DNA from: Porticoccaceae bacterium
Lineage (GTDB): Bacteria; Pseudomonadota; Gammaproteobacteria; Pseudomonadales; Porticoccaceae
Length of the DNA stretch: 44,509 nucleotides
NCBI GenBank assembly: GCA_029246925.1
Contig: JAQWMF010000023.1
Coordinates: 1 to 44,509, forward strand
Direction of reading: 5' to 3'
Made by a program: the position numbers and the translations under genes
The notes under the pieces: model-generated
What the model was told of the DNA's origin: nothing
Database searches by the model: none
The model's input: the letters and a program-made list of their open reading frames with translations, nothing else
Shown: one piece after another, positions 36,495 through 44,509 of the stretch
Layout of the letters: every line of letters starts with the position of its first letter
Numbering within the stretch: the first letter of the stretch is position 1

Positions 36495-36504
36495 TGGTGC
36501 ACCA
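36495..36504. promoter_or_regulatory. Possible NtrC half-sites upstream of the porin promoter
   Basis: TGGTGCACCA is a perfect 10-bp palindrome; the minus strand reads TTTGGTGCA, a perfect NtrC right half. The left half of a 17-bp box is poor, so the call is tentative. It lies about 75 bp upstream of the -24 element. Confidence 0.35.
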
Positions 36505-36621
36505 AACCCATTGTGAGGTTATGTTTTGGGGCGATTTTATAAAAGACAGAGACTGGGCTCGGTTTTCAGGAGCCGCAGCAGATACCAGCGACGGGGATCG
36601 AATTGGTATCTGCCTGTAGGT

Positions 36622-36649
36622 AAAAAGGGCGTTTTAGGTAAACACGCCC
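36622..36649 (-). terminator. Rho-independent terminator overlapping the end of pit
   Basis: Minus strand GGGCGT (bulged G) TTT, loop ACCT, AAA ACGCCC, then TTTTTAC. The 5' arm encodes the last residues of Pit and the stop codon lies in the loop. Confidence 0.8.
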
Positions 36650-37911
36650 TTAAAGAAAAAGAAGAACAGGATTGAGAGTGCCGCACCGGCGGGAAGAGTA
36701 ACTACCCAAGAGAGAAAGATTGCTCCCACCATACGCAGGTTAAGCGCACCAATGCCACGTGCCATACCAACCCCCAGAACTGCGCCCACCAATGTGTGAG
36801 TGGTGGAAATAGGTAAGCCAGTGCCCGATGCGAATACCACAGTAGCGGCAGCACCTAATTCGGCGGCAAAACCACGACTAGGCGTCAATTCGGTGATTTT
36901 ACGACCAATAGTGCCCATTACTTTATAGCCATAGGTTGCCAGGCCCACAACAATACCGGCGCCACCTAGTAGCAGTATCCAGCCAGGCATAGAGCTTTTT
37001 GCCGCTATATTTCCGCCGGAACTCACTACATTAACCACAGCGGCCAGTGGACCCACTGCGTTGGCTACATCATTTGAGCCATGGGCAAAGGCCATACTAC
37101 AGGCGGTAAAGATCATCAGTACGGCAAATACTCTCTCTACATTGGCAAAGCGGTCATTTTCTTCAAGGGTTTCGTCGCGTTTTACTTTTGACAGCAAGTA
37201 GGTGCCAAGAGCGGCCACCAAAAGACCAAATAAAACTGCAAGCATCGCAGTTTCAGCAAAGCTAAATCTAATGCCTATATCTTTAAATACATGCTTTAAG
37301 CCTTTGAGCATGGTGACCATAGCCATCAACCAGCCTACGGCAAACATATAAAATGGCACATACTTTTTGGCGCGTTCAAAGGGGTTTTCATGGATCAAGA
37401 TAAGTCGTTGCACACTGCGGAATAAGGCAAAAGATATAGTTCCTGCAAGCACTGGTGATACCACCCAGCTGGCCACGATGGTACTCACTTTACTCCAATT
37501 AACCGCATCCACAGAAACGCCAACGGCTGCAAATCCTACGATGGCGCCAACGATAGAGTGAGTGGTTGATACCGGCCAGCCCATAATGCTTGCGATCATT
37601 AGCCAGGTGCCGGCGGCCAATAAAGCCGACAACATACCGAACACCAGATAGTCTGGCTTCTCTGCAAATATAGCGGAATCGACAATACCTTTACGTATGG
37701 TAGAGGTCACTTCACCCCCTGCCAAGTAGGCACCGGCAAATTCAAACACCATAGCGATTAGAATAGCCTGTTTGATGGTTAAAGCCTTGGATCCTACAGA
37801 GGTACCCATGGCATTGGCCACATCGTTTGCGCCCACTCCCCAGGCCATAAAAAATCCGAACATTCCCGCAAGGATAATTAATAAAGTACCGTATTCAGTA
37901 AATAATTCCAT
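36634..37911 (-). CDS. pit: PiT family inorganic phosphate transporter
   Basis: 425 aa, about ten membrane helices. The PiT repeat is visible twice: WGVGANDVANAMGTSVGSKAL near the N-terminus and FAHGSNDVANAVGPLAAV in the second half, with matching GWPVSTTHSIVGAIVG and GLPISTTHTLVGAVLG. It moves phosphate as a metal complex or with cations at low affinity. It starts 18 nt after the DUF47 gene, a standard pairing. A terminator is built into its 3' end. Confidence 0.93.
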   Translation of the reverse strand: MELFTEYGTLLIILAGMFGFFMAWGVGANDVANAMGTSVGSKALTIKQAILIAMVFEFAGAYLAGGEVTSTIRKGIVDSAIFAEKPDYLVFGMLSALLAAGTWLMIASIMGWPVSTTHSIVGAIVGFAAVGVSVDAVNWSKVSTIVASWVVSPVLAGTISFALFRSVQRLILIHENPFERAKKYVPFYMFAVGWLMAMVTMLKGLKHVFKDIGIRFSFAETAMLAVLFGLLVAALGTYLLSKVKRDETLEENDRFANVERVFAVLMIFTACSMAFAHGSNDVANAVGPLAAVVNVVSSGGNIAAKSSMPGWILLLGGAGIVVGLATYGYKVMGTIGRKITELTPSRGFAAELGAAATVVFASGTGLPISTTHTLVGAVLGVGMARGIGALNLRMVGAIFLSWVVTLPAGAALSILFFFFFKGVFT

Positions 37912-37929
37912 GATGGTTGTTTCCGAAAA

Positions 37930-38610
37930 TTATTTTGCTATAAGAAGTTCAAGGCGATTACCAACACTTTCAGCAGTGTCGGCAATTTCACCGATATTAT
38001 CGATGATGTTATACAAGAACATCACATGAATAGGGGGTAAATCGTTTTCTATTTTAAAGAGGTTGTGGCGTAATTTTCTTTCTTTCTTATCGACTTTTTG
38101 CTCTTTTGCATCCAGCTCTTTGATCAATTTTTTTACAAACTTCACTTCTTGGCCAGCAAAGCCAGTTTCTAATAATTCGTCTAGTTCATTAATGGCTTTT
38201 AATGCTTGCTCTGAGGCTTGATTAGTACTTTTAATATAGCCCATAAAATCAGTTTGTAATGACTTAGGGATTGCCATTTGTCGCCCCAATACGATGCCAC
38301 ATATATCTTTGGCTAGATTGGCAATGCGGTCTTGGTGAGCCAATATACTGAGAAGGTCTGATCGTGAAACTGGCATAAACAGATTTTTTGGCATATTGAG
38401 ACGAAACTGTTTCTTTAGCTCATCAGCACAATTTTCATCCTCACAAATATTGTCGAAAACATCTGAAGCCTGTTCCCATTTGCTATCAATCGCAGCCAGA
38501 AAAAAGGACTCAAGTTGAGAGGAGCATTTAACGACAAGAGACATATGTTCCTGAAGCGGTTTTATTGGAGATTTGCCAAATAAATCTGAAATCGGATTAC
38601 TAAAAGCCAT
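37930..38610 (-). CDS. DUF47/PhoU-like regulator of phosphate transport
   Basis: 226 aa from ATG 38610 (MAFSNPISDLFGKSPIKPLQEHM), the usual beginning of the family; seven more residues from 38631 are less likely. All-helical, with a coiled segment rich in Lys/Glu (KKLIKELDAKEQKVDKKERK). DUF47 proteins resemble PhoU and accompany Pit transporters, apparently modulating them. It heads the DUF47-pit operon. Confidence 0.88.
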   Translation of the reverse strand: MAFSNPISDLFGKSPIKPLQEHMSLVVKCSSQLESFFLAAIDSKWEQASDVFDNICEDENCADELKKQFRLNMPKNLFMPVSRSDLLSILAHQDRIANLAKDICGIVLGRQMAIPKSLQTDFMGYIKSTNQASEQALKAINELDELLETGFAGQEVKFVKKLIKELDAKEQKVDKKERKLRHNLFKIENDLPPIHVMFLYNIIDNIGEIADTAESVGNRLELLIAK

Positions 38611-38691
38611 AATTTTTAACCTCAGTGTCAATGGCGCCGATTATAAGATGTTATATCAAAATTAAAATAGTTTTTTTTAATTTTTTTTAGT

Positions 38692-40803
38692 TTATGCTTG
38701 AGAATATTGTTCGCTTGAGCCTATCCAGCGATTAATTAGCGGAGCAATGTTTTGTGAGTGTTGTTGAAGAAGTTTTTCAGCAACCTGTTTAACCTGCGGC
38801 AAAAGGTGGGCATCGCGTTGCAAGTCAGCGATTTGTAGTTGTAAATCCCCAGTTTGTCGAGTCCCTAAAATCTCTCCAGGCCCTCTTAACTCGAGATCCT
38901 TTTCAGCGATAACAAAGCCATCATTGGTTTCGCGCATTGTTTTTAATCGCGCACTGCCATTAGTTGAAATTGGCGGACTGTAAAGTAGGACACAATGGCT
39001 TTGGGTGGCGCCACGTCCCACTCTTCCTCTAAGCTGATGCAGTTGCGATAAACCTAAGCGTTCGGCATTTTCAATAATCATTAGACTGGCATTGGCCACA
39101 TCAACCCCCACTTCAATAACCGTGGTAGCTACCAGTAAATGTATCTCGCCTGACTTAAAAGCATCCATTATTTCAAGTTTTTCCCTTGGCTTAAGTCGGC
39201 CATGTACTAGTCCAATGGATAGCTCAGGTAACATTAGTTGTAATTCGTTTGCAGTAACCTCAGCGGCCTGAGCTTCAAGCACATCTGATTCTTCAATGAG
39301 AGTACAAACCCAGTAGGCTTGGCGGCCCTCGACACAGGATGCTCGAACACGCTCGATAATATCATTGCGCCGCAGGTTGCTGAGCACCGCAGTTTCCACT
39401 GGGATTCGCCCAGGAGGTAATTCGTCAATTACCGAGCAATCAAGATCGGCATAGGCGCTCATTGCGAGTGTTCTAGGAATGGGCGTTGCCGTCATAATTA
39501 GCTGATGGGGTGCTAGGCTATCCTGTGAAGGCTGATTGTCGCCAAACCCTTTATTGCGAAGCGCCAATCGCTGATGCACACCAAATCGATGTTGTTCATC
39601 AATAATGGTGATTCCTAGGTCACTAAACTGCACACTTTCCTGAAATAGCGCATGGGTGCCTATCACCATCTGAGCACTTCCATCGGCAATGCGCTGTAGT
39701 TGCACTTCCCGTGCTTTGCCTTTTACCTTGCCGGTTAACCAAGCAACACTGATTTTCATATCTTTGAACCATTGTTCAAAATTTATTCTGTGCTGCTCAG
39801 CGAGAATTTCTGTGGGTGCCATTAATGCGGCCTGCTTGCCATTAGCAATAGCCTGTAACGCTGTCATGGCGGCAACAACGGTTTTTCCAGAGCCCACATC
39901 ACCTTGGACTAGCCGCAACATGGGGAAAGATTTATTGATATCGCCAGTTATTTCATTCGCCACTCTCTGTTGTGCTTTGGTTAGCTCAAATGGCAACTGA
40001 TCAAGAAAATGAGATAACGCTTTTTTATTCTCAACTAAGGGTGGCGCCTGCTGACATTGGACCTTTTGTCGCATTTTAAGCAGACTCAAGTTGTGAGCAA
40101 TTAATTCTTCAGCCGCAAGCCGCTGTTGTGCTGGATGTTCTCCAGTGGCTAGCCTGTGAAGTTCAATCCCCGGGGGTGGCGAGTGAATAAGTTTTAGCGC
40201 ATCAACCAGTGAGTAAGACAGTGCTCCTTTAAACTGCTGTTTTAATTTTTCTGGTAGCAGCTCCATTACGCTATGGTTATTGAGACGGTCTAAGGCTTGC
40301 CGGCAAAGGTCTCTGATACGCATCTGGGTTACTCCCTCGGTTAAGGGATAAATAGGTGTAAGCCTATCTTCTAAATTTGGAGGATTACTACTGTCGAGAT
40401 GTTGGTATTCTGGGTGATAAAGTTCAAGCCCATACTTACCCTGTCTTACTTCACCGTAGCAGCGTAATTTTGCACCCGGCTTTAATCGTTCTTGCTGTGC
40501 TCGACTAAAGTGAAAAAACCTCAATACAGTCGTACCGGTATCATCCTGTAGTTTGCAGACCAGGCTACGGCGACGCCCAAAAACCACATCGCTAGCGCGA
40601 ATCTGCCCCTCAAGAACCACATCAGTCAGTGGTTGTAAGCTTCCAATGGGCGTTATTTTTGTTCTATCTATATAGCGAAGCGGTAGATGAAATAATAAAT
40701 CTTGCAGATTATTGAGGCCCAGCTTGCTGAGTTTTTGCGACAGTTGCGGGCCGACACCGCGAAGTTCTTTAATAGCCACTGTATCAAGGCTAACGGAAGT
40801 CAT
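38692..40803 (-). CDS. recG: ATP-dependent DNA helicase RecG
   Basis: 703 aa. The N-terminal wedge domain begins IKELRGVGPQLSQKLSKLGL. The helicase domains have Walker A VQGDVGSGKTVVA, IIDEQHRFGVHQR (DExH-type DEQH), TATPIPRTLAM, and in the second domain ATTVIEVGVDVANA, QLRGRVGRG. It remodels stalled replication forks and branched DNA. Its ATG overlaps the oxyR stop by 1 nt (TAATG), so the two are co-translated. oxyR-recG is also adjacent in P. aeruginosa. Confidence 0.97.
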   Translation of the reverse strand: MTSVSLDTVAIKELRGVGPQLSQKLSKLGLNNLQDLLFHLPLRYIDRTKITPIGSLQPLTDVVLEGQIRASDVVFGRRRSLVCKLQDDTGTTVLRFFHFSRAQQERLKPGAKLRCYGEVRQGKYGLELYHPEYQHLDSSNPPNLEDRLTPIYPLTEGVTQMRIRDLCRQALDRLNNHSVMELLPEKLKQQFKGALSYSLVDALKLIHSPPPGIELHRLATGEHPAQQRLAAEELIAHNLSLLKMRQKVQCQQAPPLVENKKALSHFLDQLPFELTKAQQRVANEITGDINKSFPMLRLVQGDVGSGKTVVAAMTALQAIANGKQAALMAPTEILAEQHRINFEQWFKDMKISVAWLTGKVKGKAREVQLQRIADGSAQMVIGTHALFQESVQFSDLGITIIDEQHRFGVHQRLALRNKGFGDNQPSQDSLAPHQLIMTATPIPRTLAMSAYADLDCSVIDELPPGRIPVETAVLSNLRRNDIIERVRASCVEGRQAYWVCTLIEESDVLEAQAAEVTANELQLMLPELSIGLVHGRLKPREKLEIMDAFKSGEIHLLVATTVIEVGVDVANASLMIIENAERLGLSQLHQLRGRVGRGATQSHCVLLYSPPISTNGSARLKTMRETNDGFVIAEKDLELRGPGEILGTRQTGDLQLQIADLQRDAHLLPQVKQVAEKLLQQHSQNIAPLINRWIGSSEQYSQA

Positions 40804-41750
40804 TAGTCAGCTGACAGTTCGGGGAGTGGTTTGTCATCAGCATTAATCCTGCGACTAGCGAAAATAGCCTTGCGAACGGTATCGATGGCCTGATGTCTTG
40901 GGAAGCTGGCACGCCATGCAAGTGCAATGGTTCGTTTGGGGCCATTGCCTTTAAATGGAATCGCAACCAGATGGGTCGCGGCAAAGCTTGATGCTGTAAT
41001 GGCTGTCTGGGGCAAAACAGTAATGCCAAGGCCTGCAGTTACCATAGCGCAGAGGGTTTCAAATGAATTTCCTTCAGAGTCATGATCCATCGAAATAGTA
41101 CTATTATAGTGTTTATTAATATTGGGTATTGCCTCTATTACTTGGTCTCGAAAACAATGATCCTCGCCAAGTAGCAAAATATGTTCTTTTTCTAAATCTT
41201 TTGGTTGAAGCGCGGCATGTTTTGCAAGAGGGTGATCAGGCGGTAAAATCACCATAAATGGCTCATCAAATAGTGGCTGAACAGCCACGTCCGGCGCCTC
41301 GAATGGAAGACACAAAATAACCACATCAACCTCTCCCTTACGAAGTCGTTTTCGCTGTGTGTTTGTGTAACCTTCTTCAATAACTAATGGCATATTAGGC
41401 GCGATTTTCTGAAGTGATGGAACAAAGTTTGGAAATAAATAAGGCCCGATAGTAAATATAGCACCAATATGAAGGGATGGGTTTAGCGGATCTCCTTCTG
41501 TAATAGCAATATCTTTAATTATTGCGGCTTCATCAAGTACTCTTTGAGCTTGGGCTATAATTTTCTCCCCAATTCGCGTGACCAGAATATGAGTTGTTGT
41601 TCGCTCGAATAGCTCGACACCCACTTCAGCTTCTAGTTTTTTTATTGCTATACTGAGGGTTGGCTGACAGACATGACATTGCTCAGCGGCTTGTCCAAAG
41701 TGCTGAGTTTTGGCTAGAACAGTCACATAGCGTAGCTCGGTGAGGGTCAT
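40803..41750 (-). CDS. oxyR: Hydrogen-peroxide regulator OxyR lacking Cys208
   Basis: 315 aa LysR-type regulator. The HTH has HFGQAAEQCHVCQPTLSIAIKKLE, typical of OxyR. The peroxidatic Cys is at residue 199 in EDHCFRDQ, exactly the E. coli position. Position 208, the resolving Cys in E. coli, is Ile here (VIEAIPNI); another Cys occurs at 234 in ETLCAMV. Identity as OxyR is supported by the CFRDQ motif and by overlap with recG. Its promoter gap holds a (ATT)10 tract. Confidence 0.9.
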   Translation of the reverse strand: MTLTELRYVTVLAKTQHFGQAAEQCHVCQPTLSIAIKKLEAEVGVELFERTTTHILVTRIGEKIIAQAQRVLDEAAIIKDIAITEGDPLNPSLHIGAIFTIGPYLFPNFVPSLQKIAPNMPLVIEEGYTNTQRKRLRKGEVDVVILCLPFEAPDVAVQPLFDEPFMVILPPDHPLAKHAALQPKDLEKEHILLLGEDHCFRDQVIEAIPNINKHYNSTISMDHDSEGNSFETLCAMVTAGLGITVLPQTAITASSFAATHLVAIPFKGNGPKRTIALAWRASFPRHQAIDTVRKAIFASRRINADDKPLPELSAD

Positions 41751-41775
41751 ATTGTTTCTCCGAGAAATAATAGTG

Positions 41776-41808
<33 letters not shown>

Positions 41809-41834
41809 TTGATTTAATCATAATTTATATATTT

Positions 41835-42695
41835 ATGAAAGAAATGTTAAAAGTACTGTTTATTGGATGTGGCGATATAGCGCAACGGGCCACTCGACTT
41901 ATTCAAAAAAGCCATAGCTGCTATGGCCTAAGGCGCAACCCAGAGCAGTTGCCATCCTATATAACGCGGGTCAAAGCTGATGCTGCGAATTCTCAACAGC
42001 TTCGCACAGTTGCCGCTGATGGCTTTGATATTTGGGTGGCAACCCTGACACCTGCTGAATTTACAAAGCAGGCATATCAAGAATCATACTTAGCGGTAGC
42101 GCAAGCAATTGCAGAGACGGTTGATACCTTATTGCGGCCCCCTAAGTTGATTATTTGGGTATCCAGCACTAGTGTTTATGGCAATTGTCGTGGTAAATGG
42201 GTTGATGAAACCACAGACGCTAATCCGGCTATATTCTCTGGTGAAATACTCCTAGAAGCAGAGCAGATTATTCAAAATTTACCCTGTGCTAGCACCGTAG
42301 TGAGATTTTCTGGCATCTACGGCCCTGGACGAACTCGACTGCTCGATCAGGTGCTAGCAGGTAAAGGAAGGCCAAAAGCCCCGCAACAATGGAGCAACCG
42401 TATACATGCAGATGACTGTGGTGGTGTGTTGGCGCATCTTGTTGAGCTGTTTGAAACAGGCAGGTCTATTGAGTCGGTGTATTTAGCATCAGATTGTCAG
42501 CCAGTGACTCAGCATGAAATTCGACAATGGCTTGCTCAACAGCTATCCGTCACGCTGACTGATGAGGTCGTAAAATTAGGCCCAATGAGACGCTGTCGTA
42601 ATCGTCTTCTGTTAGACACAGGCTACCAGTTTAAGTACCCTTCGTATAAAGAAGGGTACACAGCGTTAATAGACGATCAAAAAAGTACGCAATAA
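41835..42695 (+). CDS. NAD-dependent epimerase/dehydratase (YeeZ-like extended SDR)
   Basis: 286 aa. The Rossmann start VLFIGCGDIAQRATRLI is close to the GxxGxxG pattern but irregular. The active-site region has WVSSTSVYGNCRGKWVDE (Ser and Tyr of SDRs), then VVRFSGIYGPGRTRLL and NRIHADDCGGVLAHL. This is the YeeZ-type subgroup, of unknown substrate. ATG 41844 is an alternative start three codons in; neither has a strong Shine-Dalgarno. It is divergent from oxyR and converges on ridA with no gap. Confidence 0.82.
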   Translation: MKEMLKVLFIGCGDIAQRATRLIQKSHSCYGLRRNPEQLPSYITRVKADAANSQQLRTVAADGFDIWVATLTPAEFTKQAYQESYLAVAQAIAETVDTLLRPPKLIIWVSSTSVYGNCRGKWVDETTDANPAIFSGEILLEAEQIIQNLPCASTVVRFSGIYGPGRTRLLDQVLAGKGRPKAPQQWSNRIHADDCGGVLAHLVELFETGRSIESVYLASDCQPVTQHEIRQWLAQQLSVTLTDEVVKLGPMRRCRNRLLLDTGYQFKYPSYKEGYTALIDDQKSTQ

Positions 42696-43079
42696 TTAAA
42701 TAGCTACAATAGCATCCATTTCAATTTCTGCACCCTTGGGTAGCTCTTTCACGCCAATGGCTGCGCGCGCTGGGTAGGGCTGTTCAAATAATTCTGCCAT
42801 AACCTCATTAACAGCGGCGAAATTGCTTAAATCTGTAAGAAAAATATTGAGTTTAACAATGCCGCTGAGATCTGAACCCGATGCTTTACAGACCGCTCTC
42901 AGATTTTCAAATACGCGTCGAGCCTGTTGTTGTATATCGCCATTCACCAATTCCATTGTCTCGGGGTCAAGAGGTATTTGCCCCGAAAGATAAACGGTGT
43001 TGTTCACTTTAACTGCTTGGCTATAGGGGCCAATAGCCGCAGGGGCATTTTCTGTAAAAATATGAGCTTTGTTAGACAT
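42696..43079 (-). CDS. ridA: Reactive intermediate deaminase RidA
   Basis: 127 aa, the standard size. It has [44 protein letters not shown] (with the conserved Cys), and [23 protein letters not shown] with the catalytic Arg. It hydrolyses reactive 2-aminoacrylate and related imines. It is 18 nt downstream of spoT, an arrangement common in Pseudomonas-type genomes. Confidence 0.95.
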   Translation of the reverse strand: MSNKAHIFTENAPAAIGPYSQAVKVNNTVYLSGQIPLDPETMELVNGDIQQQARRVFENLRAVCKASGSDLSGIVKLNIFLTDLSNFAAVNEVMAELFEQPYPARAAIGVKELPKGAEIEMDAIVAI

Positions 43080-43097
43080 TTGTTGTTCCTTGAAAAA

Positions 43098-44509
43098 CTA
43101 TTTATTTTTTACGCGATAAACTCGTCGTACAGGTGTCAGGCTTCTTACTCGACGAATGATGTCAGCTAAGTGAACGCGATTTCGCACAGTCATAACTACG
43201 TCTACGATACTAGTATAGGCATCTTTTTCTGTTGCGCTAATATTTTCAATTGTAGCATCTTCATCCGTTATTCTTGAGGCAAGCGCCGCTATAAAACCAC
43301 GCTCTGGTGTGATTTCTACCTTGACCTCAACAGGAAATTCACCCTCTACAACTTTTGACCAACTAAGAGGCATACATTTTTCGGGGTGATTGCGAATCCC
43401 TTTTAGGTTATGGCAGGATTCTAAATGAATAACTAATCCTTTACCGGGCGAAACGTGGCCCAAAATTGGATCTCCCGGGATGGGGTGACAGCAGCGAGCA
43501 TAGTGAAGTATGAGGCTTTCAGAGGTGTCTATAACCACTGGAAGTGATGGTTTTCGCTTATCCTCAGGGATATTACGCTTGGATGGAGGCACTAAAATAT
43601 TGGCAACAGCAAACGGCACCTGATTGCCAAGACCAATTTGCTGAAGTACATATTCAAAAGTCGGCGCAGATGTTTCTTTAAGTAATCGTTTAATCTGTGA
43701 TTTCTTTAACTGATTATAGGCAGTGCCATAATGTGCTAGCGCTTTATCCAGCAAGCGCTTGCCTAGATTAACAGATTCATCGTGTTGCTGATTTTTTAAG
43801 AAATGACGAATAGCACTGCGTGCCTTTGCGGTAACCACAAAGTTAAGCCAATTTGGATTTGGCTGAGCTCCTTGGGTGCTGATAATTTCAATCTTTTGCC
43901 CACTTTGCAGCTGTTCCGATAAAGGCGTCAATTCACTATCAACTCGACAGGCGATACAGTTATTACCTAAATCTGTGTGAACTGAATAGGCAAAGTCAAC
44001 CGGTGTTGCGCCTGAGGGTAGTTCTATAATTCTTCCCTTAGGCGTAAATACATAGATTTCATCAGGAAATAGATCGGTTTTAACATGCTCCAAAAATTCC
44101 AGCGAATCCCCTGCCTGCTGTTGCATTTCAAGCAGCCCTTGAATCCAGCGGGTAGCTCGCCGCTGGCTGGCATCGATATTCCCTTCAGTTGATTTGTATT
44201 CCCAATGAGCAGCGATGCCATAGTTAGCCATGGTTTCCATTTCTTGAGTGCGAATTTGCACCTCAATAAGCACACCATGCATGCCAACAAGGACGGTGTG
44301 CAGAGATTGATAGCCGTTGGCTTTTGGAATCGCTATATAGTCTTTAAACTCGCCGGGAACGGGCTTAAAAATATTATGCATAATGCCGAGGGTTCGATAG
44401 CAATCATCTACCGAGTCAACAATTAATCGGAAAGCAAAGACATCCATAATATCGCGAAAAGACTTTTGCTTATCACGCATTTTCTTATAAATGCTCCAAA
44501 CATGCTTCT
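43098..44509 (-). CDS. spoT: (p)ppGpp synthetase/hydrolase SpoT (partial, N-terminus off the window)
   Basis: The frame is open to the window edge (KHVWSIYKKMRDKQKS...), so an internal ATG at 44480 is not the real start; about 470 residues are present. It contains the synthetase domain (FAFRLIVDSVDDCYRTLG, AIPKANGYQSLHTVLVG, VQIRTQEMETMANYGIAAHWEYK), the TGS domain (IYVFTPKGRIIELPSGATPVDFAY), a zinc-finger-like CCHPIPGDPI, and a C-terminal ACT domain. The HD hydrolase domain should lie beyond the edge. Assignment to SpoT over RelA rests on the ridA and recG neighbourhood and sequence words. Confidence 0.93.
   Translation of the reverse strand, partial: KHVWSIYKKMRDKQKSFRDIMDVFAFRLIVDSVDDCYRTLGIMHNIFKPVPGEFKDYIAIPKANGYQSLHTVLVGMHGVLIEVQIRTQEMETMANYGIAAHWEYKSTEGNIDASQRRATRWIQGLLEMQQQAGDSLEFLEHVKTDLFPDEIYVFTPKGRIIELPSGATPVDFAYSVHTDLGNNCIACRVDSELTPLSEQLQSGQKIEIISTQGAQPNPNWLNFVVTAKARSAIRHFLKNQQHDESVNLGKRLLDKALAHYGTAYNQLKKSQIKRLLKETSAPTFEYVLQQIGLGNQVPFAVANILVPPSKRNIPEDKRKPSLPVVIDTSESLILHYARCCHPIPGDPILGHVSPGKGLVIHLESCHNLKGIRNHPEKCMPLSWSKVVEGEFPVEVKVEITPERGFIAALASRITDEDATIENISATEKDAYTSIVDVVMTVRNRVHLADIIRRVRSLTPVRRVYRVKNK

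Overview
The window reads as chromosomal DNA of a free-living, probably marine gammaproteobacterium. Gene order matches Pseudomonas-type genomes in several blocks: polA/engB/cytochrome c4/dsbA, oxyR-recG, spoT-ridA, nirBD with a PP2C-kinase gene, and epd-pgk-fba. Base composition is moderate and AT-rich between genes. A SAR92/Porticoccaceae-like (Cellvibrionales) lineage would fit, but that is inference from gene content. No rRNA, tRNA, CRISPR array, prophage or full insertion sequence was found.

Layout. 1-2103: zinc uptake (znuC partial, zur, divergent znuA) around one Zur operator. 2149-7151: polA, a probable small RNA in the Spot 42/ErsA position, engB, cytochrome c4 and dsbA. 7215-9551: serine synthesis (serC, serA). 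9560-12558: an AraC-type regulator divergent from a FabY-like ketoacyl synthase. 12559-16613: an unstable locus holding three generations of an RDD membrane protein/trypsin-like protease cassette, with duplicated flanks, remnants, a frameshifted lipoprotein gene and an inserted 128-aa gene. 16595-21867: the SAM cycle operon (ArsR-methyltransferase regulator, metK, ahcY, metF, rsmE) behind a perfect 34-bp palindrome. 22053-27460: tkt, epd, pgk, fba. 27467-28029: an acetyltransferase gene broken by a short inverted-repeat element. 28032-36289: nitrite assimilation (porin, FNT channel, PP2C-kinase, nirB, nirD, cobA) with sigma-54 promoters, NtrC-like boxes and a highly structured nirB leader. 36634-38610: pit and its DUF47 partner. 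38692-44509: recG, oxyR, a sugar-epimerase-like gene, ridA and partial spoT.

How it fits together. The nitrite genes form a coherent nitrogen-controlled module: outer-membrane entry, inner-membrane entry, reduction, and CobA to feed siroheme. Nitrate reductase is not present here. The SAM cycle genes appear to be controlled by an intracellular SAH/SAM-type sensor and include an rRNA methyltransferase as a terminal consumer. The most unusual stretch is 12.5-16.6 kb. There, synonymous-only differences in a duplicated fabY tail suggest that cassette versions were stacked by recombination with related strains rather than by simple duplication. Two short elements of one inverted-repeat family (27659-27800 and 28864-28995) mark recent small mobile DNA.
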